From contig CALSQM010000003.1 of the NCBI GenBank assembly GCA_943788515.1, positions 151,228-215,227 on the forward strand: 64,000 bases of DNA, written 5' to 3'. The notes under the pieces were generated by a model. The model was given only the letters and a program-made list of their open reading frames with translations. It had not been told where the DNA came from and did not search any database. Each line of letters begins with the position of its first letter. The stretch's first letter is position 1. Both the position numbers and the translations under genes were made by a program. Positions 26,692 to 40,814 of the stretch are shown piece after piece. Source of the DNA: an uncultured SAR86 cluster bacterium. GTDB lineage: Bacteria > Pseudomonadota > Gammaproteobacteria > Magnimaribacterales > D2472.

Positions 26692-27327
26692 ATGAACGAA
26701 ATATACGATAACGATAATAGGTTTTCAGCAATGCAGACCTTTTTTAACAAATATAGAACAATACTAATTGTTAGTGTTATAGCCTTTATTGTTGCATTTG
26801 GTATAAGTTTTTCACTTAAAACTATTTCAAAAATTAATGATGAAAAAGCTGCAATAGTTTTTAACGAATGGTCAGATTTTTTATCACAGGGCGATGTAGC
26901 TAACGCAAAAAAGTCTTTTGATAACCTATTGACCAGTTTCAGCAAGACAGGCTATGCAAAAATTGCCTTGCTTGATACAGCTAATCAAGAAGCCTCAGAA
27001 GGAAAAACAATAGAAGCTTTAGATAAATTTACTTTACTTGTTGAACTTACTGATGGTTACGGAGGAAATGAAATTTATAACAAGCTTGCTAGAGTAAATT
27101 CTGCAAGATTATTAGCTTCTGAGAATGAGCTTGATAAAGCACTTTCGTTATTGGAGAAATACTCTTCATCTTCATCTAATGCATTCATTCATGAGCTCAC
27201 TGGGGACATACTTGCAAAAAAAGACCAAAGTTTACTTGCCAAAGATCAATACGTAAAAGCTGAAGAGTTGTATAGTGACGAAACATCAAAATCTATTATT
27301 GCAATCAAAATAGCAAATCTAAAATGA
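26692..27327 (+). CDS. YfgM-like ancillary SecYEG translocon protein
   Basis: A 211-residue protein with one N-terminal membrane helix (about 22-43, ILIVSVIAFIVAFGISFSL) after a short cytoplasmic segment, then a TPR-like periplasmic domain (DVANAKKSFDNLL, AKIALLDTANQEASEGK, LLASENELDKALSLLEKY). YfgM interacts with PpiD at SecYEG and hands clients to periplasmic chaperones. The position between hisS and bamB matches E. coli. Ribosome site AGGAAG before the ATG. Confidence 0.88.
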   Translation: MNEIYDNDNRFSAMQTFFNKYRTILIVSVIAFIVAFGISFSLKTISKINDEKAAIVFNEWSDFLSQGDVANAKKSFDNLLTSFSKTGYAKIALLDTANQEASEGKTIEALDKFTLLVELTDGYGGNEIYNKLARVNSARLLASENELDKALSLLEKYSSSSSNAFIHELTGDILAKKDQSLLAKDQYVKAEELYSDETSKSIIAIKIANLK

Positions 27328-28502
27328 ACTACTTAAAAAAATACTTTTTTAAAAAACAAAAACAGTATATTTCAATATTGTCTGTAATTCTTCTTTCATC
27401 ATGCTCTTCCATGGAGTCTTTAAAGTTTTGGGGAAATGGCGATATAGATTTGGATGAGCCAAGACCACTAGTTTCATTTACTAACAAGCTAAATACTTCA
27501 GTTGACTGGAGTATGAAGTTTAATGGCGAAAATACTCTTGGAAACTTTATACCAGCATTTAGTGGAGATAGTATATTTGCATCAGACAATACTGGAAGCA
27601 TTAAATCTATAGATATAAAATCTGGAAATATAAACTGGGAAATTGAAACTAATTTCCTTTCATCTGGAACTGCTGCTGGTTTTGGTGTCTTAGTTGCTTC
27701 GGATGTTGATGGTAATGTAATCGCCTTTGATCAAAAAGATGGATCGAAAATATGGATGACTAATGTAAAGGGAGAGGTTTTAGCCCCTGCAGCAATCGAT
27801 GCAAAATTTATTATAGTCAAAACTGGATCGGGTGATTTAATGGCGCTTGATAAAAATGACGGTGAAATTAAATGGTCATATAGATCTAAACTTCCAACAT
27901 TAACAATAAGAGGAAGTAGTAGTCCTGTTATTTTTGAAAATCAAATCTATGCAACTTTTGATAATGGTAGGCTGGGTGTCTTTCAAATTGACTCAGGTTT
28001 TCCTGTCTGGGATGGAGCAATCTCCTATGTTAGCGGGGCCTCTGAGCTTGAAAATATAATCGATGCTGACTCAAGCCCTGTAATTGACTCAGGTCTTGTT
28101 TTTGCTACTAATTACCAAGGTAATCTTAATATTTTTGATATTGCTCAAAAAAGATCTGTATGGACATCAGAAGTATCATCCTTTTATTCACCCGTTGTAT
28201 TGAGAGGGATAATGGGTGTTGTTGAGTCTGATTCTCTAATAAAGTCATTTTCAATGAAAAGCTTTGAGGAATCATGGAGCACAGATGAGTACTCCAATAG
28301 GCTACTCTCTAATCCTGTTAGCTTTAATGGATATTTGATAGTTGGAGATCTTGAAGGATACCTTCACATAATCGATCCTTTGAGTGGCAAGACGATAAGT
28401 AGAAAGAAAATCTCTAAAAAACCCATAATGAGCTTAATAAGCAGAAGTAATAATTTTTATGCAATAGACCAAGGATTCAGTTTATATTCGATAAGTATAT
28501 AA
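27324..28502 (+). CDS. bamB: BamB, outer-membrane assembly lipoprotein
   Basis: A 392-residue lipoprotein with lipobox ILLSSC (modified Cys27) and a C-terminal eight-blade PQQ-like beta propeller: repeated units such as IYATFDNGRLGVFQIDSGFPVWDGAI, GLVFATNYQGNLNIFDI and LIVGDLEGYLHIIDPLSGK. BamB binds BamA and assists beta-barrel insertion. It overlaps yfgM by 4 bases and precedes der, the conserved order. Length equals E. coli BamB. Confidence 0.95.
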   Translation: MNYLKKYFFKKQKQYISILSVILLSSCSSMESLKFWGNGDIDLDEPRPLVSFTNKLNTSVDWSMKFNGENTLGNFIPAFSGDSIFASDNTGSIKSIDIKSGNINWEIETNFLSSGTAAGFGVLVASDVDGNVIAFDQKDGSKIWMTNVKGEVLAPAAIDAKFIIVKTGSGDLMALDKNDGEIKWSYRSKLPTLTIRGSSSPVIFENQIYATFDNGRLGVFQIDSGFPVWDGAISYVSGASELENIIDADSSPVIDSGLVFATNYQGNLNIFDIAQKRSVWTSEVSSFYSPVVLRGIMGVVESDSLIKSFSMKSFEESWSTDEYSNRLLSNPVSFNGYLIVGDLEGYLHIIDPLSGKTISRKKISKKPIMSLISRSNNFYAIDQGFSLYSISI

Positions 28503-28517
28503 ATATGAAATTTATAC

Positions 28518-29903
28518 ATGTTTACTTCAATTGCAATTATAGGTCGACCAAATGTTGGCAAATCAACCTTATTTAATAAATTAACTAAGTCACGCAAAGC
28601 TATAGTTTCAAATTACTCTGGGTTAACCAAAGATAGGAACTATGGCTATATAACATTTGGTGATCAAAAAACATTAATTATTGATACTGGAGGAATAGCT
28701 CAGGATGAATCTATTCTTAAAGAAGATATAGCTGAGCAAGCTTGGATTGCTGCAGAGGAATCAAGCCTTATTATCTTTCTTCTCGATGGTTCTGAAAACT
28801 TAAACAAAGAAGACCTAGACATTCTTACAAGATTAAGAAAGCTTAATAAAAATTTTATTACCGTTCTTAATAAAATCGATAAAAATTCAGATTCTCTTCT
28901 TAAAGTTGATTTAAATAAGAAGGGAATTAATGAGTTTTTTGAGATTAGTGCAGAGCACTCAAGAAATATAACTGAACTTCGTACATTTATAAAAGACTCA
29001 CTGCCAAAAGAAAAATATGAATCACCAGAAGGAAAAAAAATAGCTGTTCTGGGTAGGCCTAATGCAGGAAAATCTACATTTATAAATAAGTTTATAAAAG
29101 AAGATAGGTTAATAGTTTCTGAGATAGCTGGAACAACAATAGATGCTATAAGCATTCCTTTCACAGTCGATGATCAAGATTTTATTTTTATTGATACAGC
29201 AGGTATCAGAAAAGGCTATAGAAACAGTCATAAAATTGAATATTTTTCATATGTTAGAGCAATGCACTCAGTAGAGGAGTGCGATGTTGTTATTTTCATA
29301 TGTGATGCGCAAGAGGGTATTGTTGATCAAGACCTCAAAATTATTAATATGATATGTGAGATGGGTAAGCCAGTCCTGATAGCTTTTAATAAAATTGATT
29401 TACTTACAAAAAAACAAAAGGAAGAGATTTATGAGACTAAAAGAGCTCAATCAAATTTTGTTAATGACTTTATAAAATTAGAAATATCAGGCATCAAAGG
29501 CCTTGGCTTCAAGAAACTATTTAGGGTGGCTAATGGCCTTATAGATAAGGCACAGCAAAAACATACAACCTCATCATTAAATCAAATGATGAATAAATTT
29601 ATTGAGCAAAGTGCACCTCCATCTGTAAATGGAAGACTTTTAAAACTTAAGCATGTTCATTTTGCAGGCATAAACCCAACAACTCTTGTTATTCATTCAA
29701 ATCAAGACAAAAAAATTCCATCAAACTATAAAAAATATCTTGAAAATTCTTTTAGATCCGCTCTTGAGCTTAAGAGCATTCAATTAAGATTGATTTTTAG
29801 AAAATCAGAAAATCCATACGAATCAAAAGTAAATAAACTAACTGAAAGACAAGTAAAAAAGAGACAGAGATTAATTAAGCATATTAAAAAAAATAAAAAG
29901 TAA
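28518..29903 (+). CDS. der: Der (EngA), double-GTPase ribosome assembly factor
   Basis: A 461-residue protein with two tandem G domains. The first P-loop is GRPNVGKSTLF (about 8-18) with DTGGIA and NKID; the second is GRPNAGKSTFI (about 178-188) with DTAGIRKGYR and NKIDLL. A KH-like C-terminal domain follows (HFAGINPTTLVIHSN) and a Lys/Arg-rich tail. Essential for 50S subunit maturation. Last gene of the ndk-der run. Confidence 0.97.
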   Translation: MFTSIAIIGRPNVGKSTLFNKLTKSRKAIVSNYSGLTKDRNYGYITFGDQKTLIIDTGGIAQDESILKEDIAEQAWIAAEESSLIIFLLDGSENLNKEDLDILTRLRKLNKNFITVLNKIDKNSDSLLKVDLNKKGINEFFEISAEHSRNITELRTFIKDSLPKEKYESPEGKKIAVLGRPNAGKSTFINKFIKEDRLIVSEIAGTTIDAISIPFTVDDQDFIFIDTAGIRKGYRNSHKIEYFSYVRAMHSVEECDVVIFICDAQEGIVDQDLKIINMICEMGKPVLIAFNKIDLLTKKQKEEIYETKRAQSNFVNDFIKLEISGIKGLGFKKLFRVANGLIDKAQQKHTTSSLNQMMNKFIEQSAPPSVNGRLLKLKHVHFAGINPTTLVIHSNQDKKIPSNYKKYLENSFRSALELKSIQLRLIFRKSENPYESKVNKLTERQVKKRQRLIKHIKKNKK

Positions 29904-29940
29904 TATAATTTTTTTGATAATCTGTAAAAGAATTCTCCTG

Positions 29941-29946
29941 TATAAT
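29941..29946 (+). promoter_or_regulatory. Possible -10 box upstream of the sdh-suc cluster
   Basis: TATAAT stands 43 bases before the sdhC ATG, in the only noncoding gap (29904-29988) ahead of ten co-oriented TCA genes. A TTGATA at 29914-29919 is 21 bases away, longer than a usual spacer, so the -35 is uncertain. Confidence 0.4.
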
Positions 29947-29988
29947 CTTAATTACACTTTAAAAATTAAATCACTATAGCTTTTCATT

Positions 29989-30372
29989 ATGAATCAAAGA
30001 CCTGTATACATTGACCTAAGAAAAATAAAGCTACCAATGTCAGCCTTCTCTTCTATTGCCCATAGACTTTCTGGTATGTATATTTTTTTTATCTCCTTAC
30101 CTCTTTTCGTATACCTTTTATTTATATCAACATTAAATAAAGGATCCTATGAATTAATGTATGAATCATTGCAGTCTTTAACTTTCTTTACAGTTTTTGT
30201 TTTCTTTAGTTTTTCTGTTTTCTGGTTTCACATTCTTACAGGGGTTAGGCATCTTTTTATGGATTTCTTCCATTTAGGCGAATCACTTAAAGGCTCCTAT
30301 TACTCATCAATTTTTGTTCTTTGCCTATGGCTTGTATCGACTATTGGATTCTTTGGACATTTTTATTTATGA
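29989..30372 (+). CDS. sdhC: Succinate dehydrogenase cytochrome b556 subunit
   Basis: A 127-residue membrane anchor. MNQRPVYIDLRKIKLPMSAFSSIAHRLSGM is the family start with the quinone-site Ser/His-Arg motif, and HILTGVRHLFMDFFH (about 84-98) contains the heme b ligand His. Three membrane spans follow the usual plan (about 30-50, 63-83, 105-125). First gene of the sdh-suc run; it ends in an ATGA overlap with sdhD. Confidence 0.96.
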   Translation: MNQRPVYIDLRKIKLPMSAFSSIAHRLSGMYIFFISLPLFVYLLFISTLNKGSYELMYESLQSLTFFTVFVFFSFSVFWFHILTGVRHLFMDFFHLGESLKGSYYSSIFVLCLWLVSTIGFFGHFYL

Positions 30373-30728
30373 AAGGCTCAATTATTTGGTTTGTTCAAAG
30401 ATATAGCTCTTTAGCCATACTTGCATATTTTTTATATATTGTTTTTTATTTAGTTGGAGCTTCAGGTTCATATTATGACTGGGTTTCTTTTATTGCATCA
30501 ATTGAAATGAAAGCAATTACTTCATTAATTTCAATTCTTATAATATCTCATGCTTTTATTGGGCTATGGACAGTTGGAACAGATTACCTTACAAAAAGAA
30601 CACTTGGTTTTCTAAATCCCGCTCTTTCTAAAAAAGCAGAATCAATTCAATTTCTCTATCAACTTGTATTTATCTTATGTGGATTGCTTTATTTGGGATC
30701 AATCTTATATATAATATGGAAGATATAA
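30369..30728 (+). CDS. sdhD: Succinate dehydrogenase hydrophobic anchor subunit
   Basis: A 119-residue membrane protein. The ATG at 30369 overlaps the sdhC stop (ATGA) and is preferred to an upstream in-frame ATG at 30321 that would run deep inside sdhC. Three membrane spans; ISHAFIGLWTVGTDYL (about 59-74) carries the conserved His and Asp/Tyr near heme and quinone. It completes the membrane part of complex II. Confidence 0.94.
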   Translation: MKGSIIWFVQRYSSLAILAYFLYIVFYLVGASGSYYDWVSFIASIEMKAITSLISILIISHAFIGLWTVGTDYLTKRTLGFLNPALSKKAESIQFLYQLVFILCGLLYLGSILYIIWKI

Positions 30729-30773
30729 ATGATTCATATAACTAATTATAAAATTTAATAATAAAGGTCTTAA

Positions 30774-32561
30774 ATGAGTAACAGTATTTTAACTGACAAT
30801 ATAAAAACAATAGAATTTGATGCTCTTATTGTTGGTGGAGGAGGCTCTGGGATGAGAGCGTCACTAGAATTAGCTAAATCTGGACTTAAAACTGCTGTCG
30901 TTTCAAAGGTTTTCCCAACAAGATCTCATACTGTTTCTGCACAAGGTGGAATTACATGCGCTATTGCAAGTGCTGATCCAGACGATGATTGGAGGTGGCA
31001 TATGTATGATACCGTTAAGGGTGCTGATTTTATAGGCGATCAAGATGCAATCGAATATTTATGCTCTGAAGGCCCTAAGGCAGTATTTGAGTTAGAGCAT
31101 ATGGGACTTCCATTTTCAAGATTTGAAAACGGAAGAATTTATCAAAGACCATTTGGTGGACAATCTAAAGATTTTGGTAAGGGTGGTCAAGCAGCAAGAA
31201 CGTGTGCTGCAGCAGATAGAACTGGTCATGCCCTCCTTCATACCCTTTATCAAAATAATGTTAAGGAAGGAACAAACTTCCTAAATGAGTGGTTCGCTGT
31301 GGATATAGTTAAAAACAGTAAGGAAGAGGTAACAGGTGTTATAGCTTTTTCTATTGAATCTGGAGAGGTTGCTTACCTAAAAGCTCAGGCCACTGTAATG
31401 GCCACTGGTGGCGCAGGAAGAATTTATGCTTCTACCACAAATGCATTAATCAACACAGGTGATGGATTGGCAATGGCTCTTAGGGCTGGTTTTCCCGCAC
31501 AAGATATGGAAATGTGGCAGTTTCACCCAACAGGAATTTATGGAGCGGGCTCACTAGTAACAGAAGGCTGTAGAGGTGAAGGCGGATATCTTATAAATAA
31601 AGATGGCGAGAGATTTATGGAAAGGTATGCTCCTAATGTTAAGGATCTAGCTGGAAGAGATGTAGTTGCAAGATCTATGGTGCTTGAGATTTTAGAAGGA
31701 AGGGGTTGTGGTGAAAATGCAGATCATATATTTCTTAAATTAGATCACCTAGGCGCAGATGTTCTCAATTCAAAATTACCTGGAATATGTGAGCTTTCAA
31801 GAACCTTTGCCCACGTAGATCCAATATATGAACCAATTCCAGTCGTTCCAACTTGTCATTATATGATGGGTGGAACTCCAACGAATGTTAATGGTCAAGC
31901 TTTTAGAAGAACTAACGGCAATGATTCAATTATTTCTGGCCTGTTTGCTGCTGGTGAGGCGGCCTGTGTTTCTGTTCATGGTGCAAATAGACTTGGTGGT
32001 AACTCTTTGCTTGATTTAGTGGTTTTTGGAAGAGCTACTGGAATGCATATTCAAGAAGAACTGAAATCTGGTGGTGGAGTAGAGTCATCTTCTAAGGGTG
32101 ACATAGATGCTTCATTAGAACGCCTAAATAAATTAAATGAGTCCACGAGTGGATATGAGACTGCTTCAGTAAAAAGAGAGTTACAAGAATGCATGCAGAA
32201 TTATTTTGGAGTCTTCAGAAGAGGCGACTTTATGGAAAAAGGCTTAAACGAATTAGCAGAAATAAGACATAAGGTTGATAATTTGCATCTTAAAGATAAA
32301 AGTTCTGCTTTTAATACAAGCAGAGTCGAAGCAATTGAACTACAAAATTTATTTGAAGTTGCTGAGGCTACTGCTATATCAGCTTTTGAAAGAAATGAAA
32401 GCAGGGGAGCTCATGCTAGAGATGATTTCCCTAACAGAGATGATGAAAATTGGTTATGTCATTCTTTCTATGACCCAATTAACAAAAAAGTTTCAAAAAG
32501 AGAAGTCAACTTTGCGCCAACAAAAGTAGATGCATTTCCACCAATAGTGAGAACTTATTAA
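30774..32561 (+). CDS. sdhA: Succinate dehydrogenase flavoprotein subunit
   Basis: A 595-residue FAD subunit of complex II. FAD-binding [14 protein letters not shown] at the N-terminus, the covalent FAD-His region [12 protein letters not shown] (about 44-55), the catalytic area [22 protein letters not shown] and the Arg of [11 protein letters not shown], and [10 protein letters not shown] near the substrate site. Length is close to E. coli SdhA (588). It shares one base with sdhB. Confidence 0.98.
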   Translation: MSNSILTDNIKTIEFDALIVGGGGSGMRASLELAKSGLKTAVVSKVFPTRSHTVSAQGGITCAIASADPDDDWRWHMYDTVKGADFIGDQDAIEYLCSEGPKAVFELEHMGLPFSRFENGRIYQRPFGGQSKDFGKGGQAARTCAAADRTGHALLHTLYQNNVKEGTNFLNEWFAVDIVKNSKEEVTGVIAFSIESGEVAYLKAQATVMATGGAGRIYASTTNALINTGDGLAMALRAGFPAQDMEMWQFHPTGIYGAGSLVTEGCRGEGGYLINKDGERFMERYAPNVKDLAGRDVVARSMVLEILEGRGCGENADHIFLKLDHLGADVLNSKLPGICELSRTFAHVDPIYEPIPVVPTCHYMMGGTPTNVNGQAFRRTNGNDSIISGLFAAGEAACVSVHGANRLGGNSLLDLVVFGRATGMHIQEELKSGGGVESSSKGDIDASLERLNKLNESTSGYETASVKRELQECMQNYFGVFRRGDFMEKGLNELAEIRHKVDNLHLKDKSSAFNTSRVEAIELQNLFEVAEATAISAFERNESRGAHARDDFPNRDDENWLCHSFYDPINKKVSKREVNFAPTKVDAFPPIVRTY

Positions 32562-33304
32562 TGTTAACCAATCAACTAGAAGTAAGCATGTACAGATACA
32601 ACCCTGAGCAGGATGAATTTCCGTATATGAAAAAATATAAGATAGAAAAACCTGCAAGAGACATCATGGTTCTCGACCTACTTCATTTATTAAAAGAAGA
32701 AGATGAGTCAATCTCTTATAGAAGATCGTGTAGAGAAGGTGTTTGTGGTTCTGATGGAATGAATATAAATGGTAAGAATGGCTTGGCATGTATAACGCCT
32801 ATTTCATCTGTTATGAAAAAGAATAAAATTGAATTAAGGCCTCTTCCAGGTCTTCCTGTTATTCGAGATCTTGTTGTAGATATGACGGAATTTTATGCTC
32901 AATATGAAAAGATAAAGCCTTTTTTACAAAATAATACCACAGCTCCTGAACAAGAAAGATTACAGTCTCCTGAGGATAGAGATAAATTAGATGGCCTATA
33001 TGAATGCATTCTTTGCGCATGTTGCTCTACAAGTTGCCCATCATTTTGGTGGAACCCTGATAAATTTGTAGGGCCAGCAGCTCTTCTTCAGGCATATAGG
33101 TTTATAGCTGATTCAAGAGATCTAGAAACCGTTGAAAGGCTGGATGCATTATCAGATCCATTCAGTGTTTACAGGTGTCACGGAATCATGAATTGTGTAA
33201 GTGTTTGTCCTAAGGGTTTAAACCCAAATAAAGCAATTGGTGAGATAAAATCAATGCTTTTAAAGTCTAAGAAGAATATAATTACATCCGATGGAACTAA
33301 TTAG
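32561..33304 (+). CDS. sdhB: Succinate dehydrogenase iron-sulfur subunit
   Basis: A 247-residue subunit with three clusters: [2Fe-2S] in SCREGVCGSDGMN plus GLACITP, [4Fe-4S] in CILCACCSTSCPSFWW, [3Fe-4S] in CHGIMNCVSVCPKGLNP. It passes electrons from SdhA to quinone at SdhCD. Starts on the last base of sdhA (TAATG). Confidence 0.98.
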   Translation: MLTNQLEVSMYRYNPEQDEFPYMKKYKIEKPARDIMVLDLLHLLKEEDESISYRRSCREGVCGSDGMNINGKNGLACITPISSVMKKNKIELRPLPGLPVIRDLVVDMTEFYAQYEKIKPFLQNNTTAPEQERLQSPEDRDKLDGLYECILCACCSTSCPSFWWNPDKFVGPAALLQAYRFIADSRDLETVERLDALSDPFSVYRCHGIMNCVSVCPKGLNPNKAIGEIKSMLLKSKKNIITSDGTN

Positions 33305-33320
33305 AAAAATTTTTTAGACA

Positions 33321-36125
33321 ATGAACCAATCAATGGAAGAGCTTTGGAAAAGCTCTCACATATCAGCAGGCCATGCTGATTATCTTGAATCTCTTTATGA
33401 GATATATCTAACCGACCCTGAAAACTTATCAAATGAATGGCAAGACTTCTTTAATAGTCTCCCTTCTGATTCAAGTAATTTAAAAGAAGTTTCACATCAA
33501 ATAATCATCAGTGAATTTCGAAACCTGCCAAGAAACTCATCTTTGCTTAATGAGGAGATTGATGAAAGGCAGGGAAAAGTTATTCGACTAATTCAAGCAT
33601 ACAGAAATAGAGGACACCAGGAAGCAAAATTAGATCCTTTGGGTATGATGGATAGGAAGTCTATAGAAGATTTAGATATAGAATTCCATGGCTTGTCTTC
33701 AGACGACCTTGATGTTGAGTTTTATACAGATACTTTCATAACTGGATCAAAAAAAGCTAAATTAAGAGATATAGTCTCAAGTTTAAGAAGTATATATTGC
33801 GGCACTATTGGTATCGAATATAACTACATTATGGACTCTGATGAAAGAAGATGGTTTCAAAAAAAATTCGAGTCAAAATTAGAGCAGTATTCATTTACTA
33901 AGGAAGAGAAATTACATATTTATGAGAGATTAAATTCTGCAGAAGGTCTTGCAAAATATCTAGCTGCAAAATACCCAGGCATGAAACGTTTTGGCATAGA
34001 TGGGTGTGAATCTTTGGTCCCTTTAATAGATGCTGCAATTCAAAATTGTGGAAAGCTAGGAGCCAATCAGATATGTTTTGGAATGGCTCACAGAGGAAGG
34101 CTAAATCTTTTAGTTAATGTTTTAGGTAAAATCCCTTCAGATTTATTTTCAGCATTTGATGAGGCTGTTGAATTAGAAGGAGCAAATACCGGAGACGTTA
34201 AATATCATTTAGGTTTTTCATCTAATTTAAATACTCCAGGCGGGGAAGTGCATGTTTCTTTAAATAATAATCCGTCTCATTTAGAAATTGTAGACCCTGT
34301 TGTGCTTGGCTCAGTAAGAGCTAGGCAGGATAGGCTTGCTGATATCGAAAGAAAGAAGGTAGTCCCTATACTTCTTCATGGAGATGCATCTTTTTCAGGT
34401 CAAGGTGTTGTTATGGAGTCACTACAAATGTCACAAACCAGAGGGTTTTATGTAGGTGGCACAATTCATATTATAGTTAACAATCAAATTGGTTTCACAA
34501 CTAGTAATAAAAATGATGCAAGATCAACAGACTATTCTACTGATGTAGCCAAGATGATTCAGGCTCCAGTAATCCATGTTAATGGCGATGATCCTGAGAT
34601 GGTGGTAAATGCTGTCAAGATCGCTACCAAATATAGAAATCAATTCAATAAAGACATTGTTATTGATTTATTTTGCTACAGAAGGAGAGGTCATAATGAA
34701 GCAGATGATCCTTCTGCAACCCAGCCGCTAATGTATAAAACAATAGCTAAACATCCTTCTGTTTTAAATCAATATCAAGATCAGTTAATAGCAGAATCAC
34801 ATCTCACTAAACAAGAAGCATCATTAATCAAATCAACATACAGAGACTCACTTGAAGATGGTGAAATTGTTGCAAAAAATCTTTCTTTAAAACCCAATGA
34901 CTCACTTTGGTTTGACTGGAATGAGTATTTAGATGTTATATGGTGGCCAAAAGTAGATACATCTTTTGATAAAAACGATTTCAAAAAGCTTGGATCTGAA
35001 ATTTGTGATGTGCCTTCTTCTTTTACAATAGGAAAGCAGGCATCAAAAATATTTGATGACAGAAGAAAAATGAGCGGCGGAGGGTTAGAAATTAACTGGG
35101 GTTTTGCAGAAACAATGGCATACGCAACACTTTTGTCAGAGAAGTTTCCAATTAGAATAACAGGTCAAGATGTCAGAAGAGGTACTTTTTCTCACAGGCA
35201 TGCATGTGTATTTGATGCAGACAATGGCAATGGGCACATACCCTTATCTACAATTGCTAATACTCATAATACAAGATTTGATATTTATGATTCTCTTTTA
35301 TCAGAAGAAGCTGTGCTTGCTTTTGAATATGGCTATTCAGCAACTTGGCCAACAGGGCTAACAATTTGGGAAGCTCAATTTGGTGATTTTGTTAATGGTG
35401 CTCAGGTTGTCATTGATCAATTTATAGTCTCAGCTCAACATAAGTGGGAAAGGTTGTCAGGATTAGTCATGCTATTACCTCATGGCTACGAAGGCCAAGG
35501 TCCAGAGCATAGCAGTGCTAGAATCGAACGATTTCTTCAGCTATGTGCATCAGAAAATATTCAGGTATGCATCCCAAGCTCCCCATCGCAAATTTATCAT
35601 TTGTTAAGAAGACAGGCTATAAGAAAGATGAGAACACCTCTAATTGTGATTTCACCAAAAAGTTTATTAAGAAATCCAAGCGCTGTTTCTACTATCGATG
35701 AGTTAACCGATGGGTCATTTAAATGTGTTATCGATGACGATGCAATAAATAAGTCAGCAGTTACCAAGGCAGTTCTTTGTTCAGGAAAAGTTTTTTATGA
35801 CCTCAAAGAAAAAAGAGATAACAAAAATAAAGGTAATATTGCCCTAGTTAGGATTGAACAATTGTACCCATTTCCATATGATGATCTTCAAGAAATATTA
35901 TCAAATTATGAAAATCTAAAAGATGTTGTTTGGTGTCAAGAAGAGCCTGCAAATCAAGGTGCATGGTTTAGTCACAGACATAGAATTCAAAGAGTACTAG
36001 ATAGGTTTGATATTAAAAGAGAGATAACTTTAGTCAGCAGGCCTGCAGCAGCAGCACCAGCAGTAGGCATGATGAAGTTACACTTAAAACAGCAGAGCAA
36101 TCTCGTTGAAGAGGCATTAAAATAG
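33321..36125 (+). CDS. sucA: 2-oxoglutarate dehydrogenase E1
   Basis: A 934-residue thiamine diphosphate enzyme, one residue longer than E. coli SucA. N-terminal anchoring segment [23 protein letters not shown] binds E2; the ThDP-binding part includes [18 protein letters not shown] and [14 protein letters not shown]...NNQIGFTTS; the transketolase-like C-terminus has [12 protein letters not shown] and EEPANQGAW. It decarboxylates 2-oxoglutarate and hands the succinyl group to SucB. Spacing of 16 bases after sdhB and 8 before sucB suggests a single transcript. Confidence 0.98.
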   Translation: MNQSMEELWKSSHISAGHADYLESLYEIYLTDPENLSNEWQDFFNSLPSDSSNLKEVSHQIIISEFRNLPRNSSLLNEEIDERQGKVIRLIQAYRNRGHQEAKLDPLGMMDRKSIEDLDIEFHGLSSDDLDVEFYTDTFITGSKKAKLRDIVSSLRSIYCGTIGIEYNYIMDSDERRWFQKKFESKLEQYSFTKEEKLHIYERLNSAEGLAKYLAAKYPGMKRFGIDGCESLVPLIDAAIQNCGKLGANQICFGMAHRGRLNLLVNVLGKIPSDLFSAFDEAVELEGANTGDVKYHLGFSSNLNTPGGEVHVSLNNNPSHLEIVDPVVLGSVRARQDRLADIERKKVVPILLHGDASFSGQGVVMESLQMSQTRGFYVGGTIHIIVNNQIGFTTSNKNDARSTDYSTDVAKMIQAPVIHVNGDDPEMVVNAVKIATKYRNQFNKDIVIDLFCYRRRGHNEADDPSATQPLMYKTIAKHPSVLNQYQDQLIAESHLTKQEASLIKSTYRDSLEDGEIVAKNLSLKPNDSLWFDWNEYLDVIWWPKVDTSFDKNDFKKLGSEICDVPSSFTIGKQASKIFDDRRKMSGGGLEINWGFAETMAYATLLSEKFPIRITGQDVRRGTFSHRHACVFDADNGNGHIPLSTIANTHNTRFDIYDSLLSEEAVLAFEYGYSATWPTGLTIWEAQFGDFVNGAQVVIDQFIVSAQHKWERLSGLVMLLPHGYEGQGPEHSSARIERFLQLCASENIQVCIPSSPSQIYHLLRRQAIRKMRTPLIVISPKSLLRNPSAVSTIDELTDGSFKCVIDDDAINKSAVTKAVLCSGKVFYDLKEKRDNKNKGNIALVRIEQLYPFPYDDLQEILSNYENLKDVVWCQEEPANQGAWFSHRHRIQRVLDRFDIKREITLVSRPAAAAPAVGMMKLHLKQQSNLVEEALK

Positions 36126-36133
36126 GTAAAATT

Positions 36134-37342
36134 ATGGCAATTGAAATTAAATCTCCAACTTTTCCTGAATCTATTGCAGATGGAACGGTCGCGAACTGGT
36201 TAAAGCAAGAAGGAGAAAGTGTTAATCAGGATGAGGTTATAGCTGAAATTGAAACCGATAAGGTTGTTTTAGAAGTTGTTGCTCCATCGGATGGCTTTGT
36301 TTCAAAAATTTTAAAAGTTGAGGGGGATATAGTAAATAGCTCCGAAGTTATTGGTGAGTTTTCTGAATCAGATGCAACGAACGCATCTCAATCTTTTAAA
36401 GTAGAAAAGTTAGTTGAAAAAAATGATGAGACTTCAGCAGCATCAGAGCAAGAACCTCAAAAAACTACCAACAAGAATGGGCCAGCTGCAAATAAGCTTA
36501 TCTCAGAAAATAATCTAGACGCTTCATCTATTAAAGCATCAGGTAAAGATAATAGAATTACTAAGGCAGATGTAGTAAATCATTTAGATGCCAAGGATCA
36601 AGCCCCTAAAATAGATCATAATTTATCTCAATCGGTATCAAACAGACCCGAAAAAAGAGTTTCGATGACTCGTTTAAGAAGCACTATCGCAAAGAGGTTG
36701 GTCAGTGTTCAACAAGAAACAGCAATGCTAACTACATTTAATGAAGTTGATATGCTGCCTATAAAAGAATTACGAGCAAAGTATGGTCAAGAATTTGAGA
36801 AGCAGCATGGTGTAAAGCTTGGCTTCATGGGATTTTTTGTTATAGCTGCAGTTCAGGCTCTAAAAAAATCTCCAATTGTTAATGCTTCTATTGATGGCGG
36901 TGATGTTGTCTATCATGGTTATCAAGATATAGGAGTTGCAGTCTCTACTGAAAGAGGCTTAGTAGTGCCAATTATTAAAGATGCAGATACAAAATCATTA
37001 CCAGAGTTAGAAAAATCAATACTAGAATATTCAGAAAAAGCCAGAGATGGCAAACTTTCAATTGATGAAATGCAGGGTGGAACATTTACCATATCAAATG
37101 GAGGAGTTTTTGGCTCTTTGTTATCCACACCAATATTGAATGCCCCGCAAACCGCTATATTGGGAATGCATACCATTCAGGAAAGACCGGTTGCAAGAAA
37201 TGGTGAAGTTGTTATTAGACCAATGATGTATTTGGCTATGAGTTATGATCACAGGCTTTTGGATGGAAAAGAAGCTGTAAGATTTTTAGTTTCAATTAAA
37301 GAGCAATTAGAATCTCCTGAAAGATTGCTTTTAAATTTATAA
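36134..37342 (+). CDS. sucB: 2-oxoglutarate dehydrogenase E2 (dihydrolipoyl succinyltransferase)
   Basis: A 402-residue E2. One lipoyl domain with the modified Lys43 in [10 protein letters not shown], a peripheral subunit-binding domain at about 117-150 ([26 protein letters not shown]), and a catalytic acetyltransferase-type core ending [14 protein letters not shown] with the active His and Asp. Length matches E. coli SucB (405). Forms the core of the 2-oxoglutarate dehydrogenase complex. Confidence 0.97.
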   Translation: MAIEIKSPTFPESIADGTVANWLKQEGESVNQDEVIAEIETDKVVLEVVAPSDGFVSKILKVEGDIVNSSEVIGEFSESDATNASQSFKVEKLVEKNDETSAASEQEPQKTTNKNGPAANKLISENNLDASSIKASGKDNRITKADVVNHLDAKDQAPKIDHNLSQSVSNRPEKRVSMTRLRSTIAKRLVSVQQETAMLTTFNEVDMLPIKELRAKYGQEFEKQHGVKLGFMGFFVIAAVQALKKSPIVNASIDGGDVVYHGYQDIGVAVSTERGLVVPIIKDADTKSLPELEKSILEYSEKARDGKLSIDEMQGGTFTISNGGVFGSLLSTPILNAPQTAILGMHTIQERPVARNGEVVIRPMMYLAMSYDHRLLDGKEAVRFLVSIKEQLESPERLLLNL

Positions 37343-37346
37343 GTAG

Positions 37347-39930
<2,584 letters not shown>

Positions 39931-39934
<4 letters not shown>

Positions 39935-40803
39935 GTATTTTAGTTAATAAAGACACGAGAGTTATTGTTCAGGGCTTCACTGGTTCGCAGGCAACCCTTC
40001 ATTCAGAGCAAGCCATTGAATATGGAACCAATATTGTTGGAGGAATAACTCCAGGCAAAGGCGGGCAAACCCATTTAGGACAGCCTGTTTTTGACACTAT
40101 GGAAGAAGCCAAAAAAGTAGTCAATCCAAATGCATCCTTAATCTTTGTCCCAGCACCTTTTTGCAAAGATTCTATCTTGGAAGCTGCCGAGTCTGGAATA
40201 GAGTTAATCATATGCATAACTGAGGGAGTTCCTACCTTAGATATGTTAGACGTTAAAAAAAGGGTTGATGAGCTTGGAATTACTCTTATTGGTCCAAATT
40301 GCCCGGGTGTAATTACTCCCGGTGAAGCGAAGTTAGGTATTATGCCTGCAAGTATTCACATGCCAGGGTCGATTGGGATCATCTCCAGATCTGGAACATT
40401 AACTTATGAGGCTGTTAAACAAACTACTGATCTAGGTTTAGGTCAAAGTAGCTGTGTTGGAATTGGTGGAGATCCAATCCCAGGCTCTTCATTTATTGAC
40501 ATCTTGAAATTGTTTGAAAAAGATGATCAAACAAAAGCTATAGTAATGGTTGGAGAAATTGGTGGAACTGCTGAAGAAGATGCAGCAGAATACATTAAAA
40601 ATAATATTTCTAAACCTGTGATTTCATACATAGCTGGTCAGACTGCTCCAGCTGGAAAAAGAATGGGTCATGCGGGAGCAATTATTGCCGGCGGAAAAGG
40701 TACAGCAGCTGACAAAATATTAAAACTAAAAGAGTGCGGCGTTCATATTGCTGATAATTTAGTAGAGATTGGAGCCAAAGTAGCCGAGGTGCTAAATAAA
40801 TAA
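39931..40803 (+). CDS. sucD: Succinyl-CoA synthetase alpha subunit
   Basis: A 290-residue CoA-binding subunit. [18 protein letters not shown] and [20 protein letters not shown] form the CoA fold; [19 protein letters not shown] follows; the phosphorylated His lies in [16 protein letters not shown] (about residue 248). Last enzyme of the sdh-suc run. Length equals E. coli SucD (289). Confidence 0.98.
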
Positions 40804-40814
40804 ATTTGATTTTA

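Noticed and set aside
28700..29164. 154-residue minus-strand frame inside der
   Set aside because: Antisense of the two G domains of Der; no independent motif or start signals.
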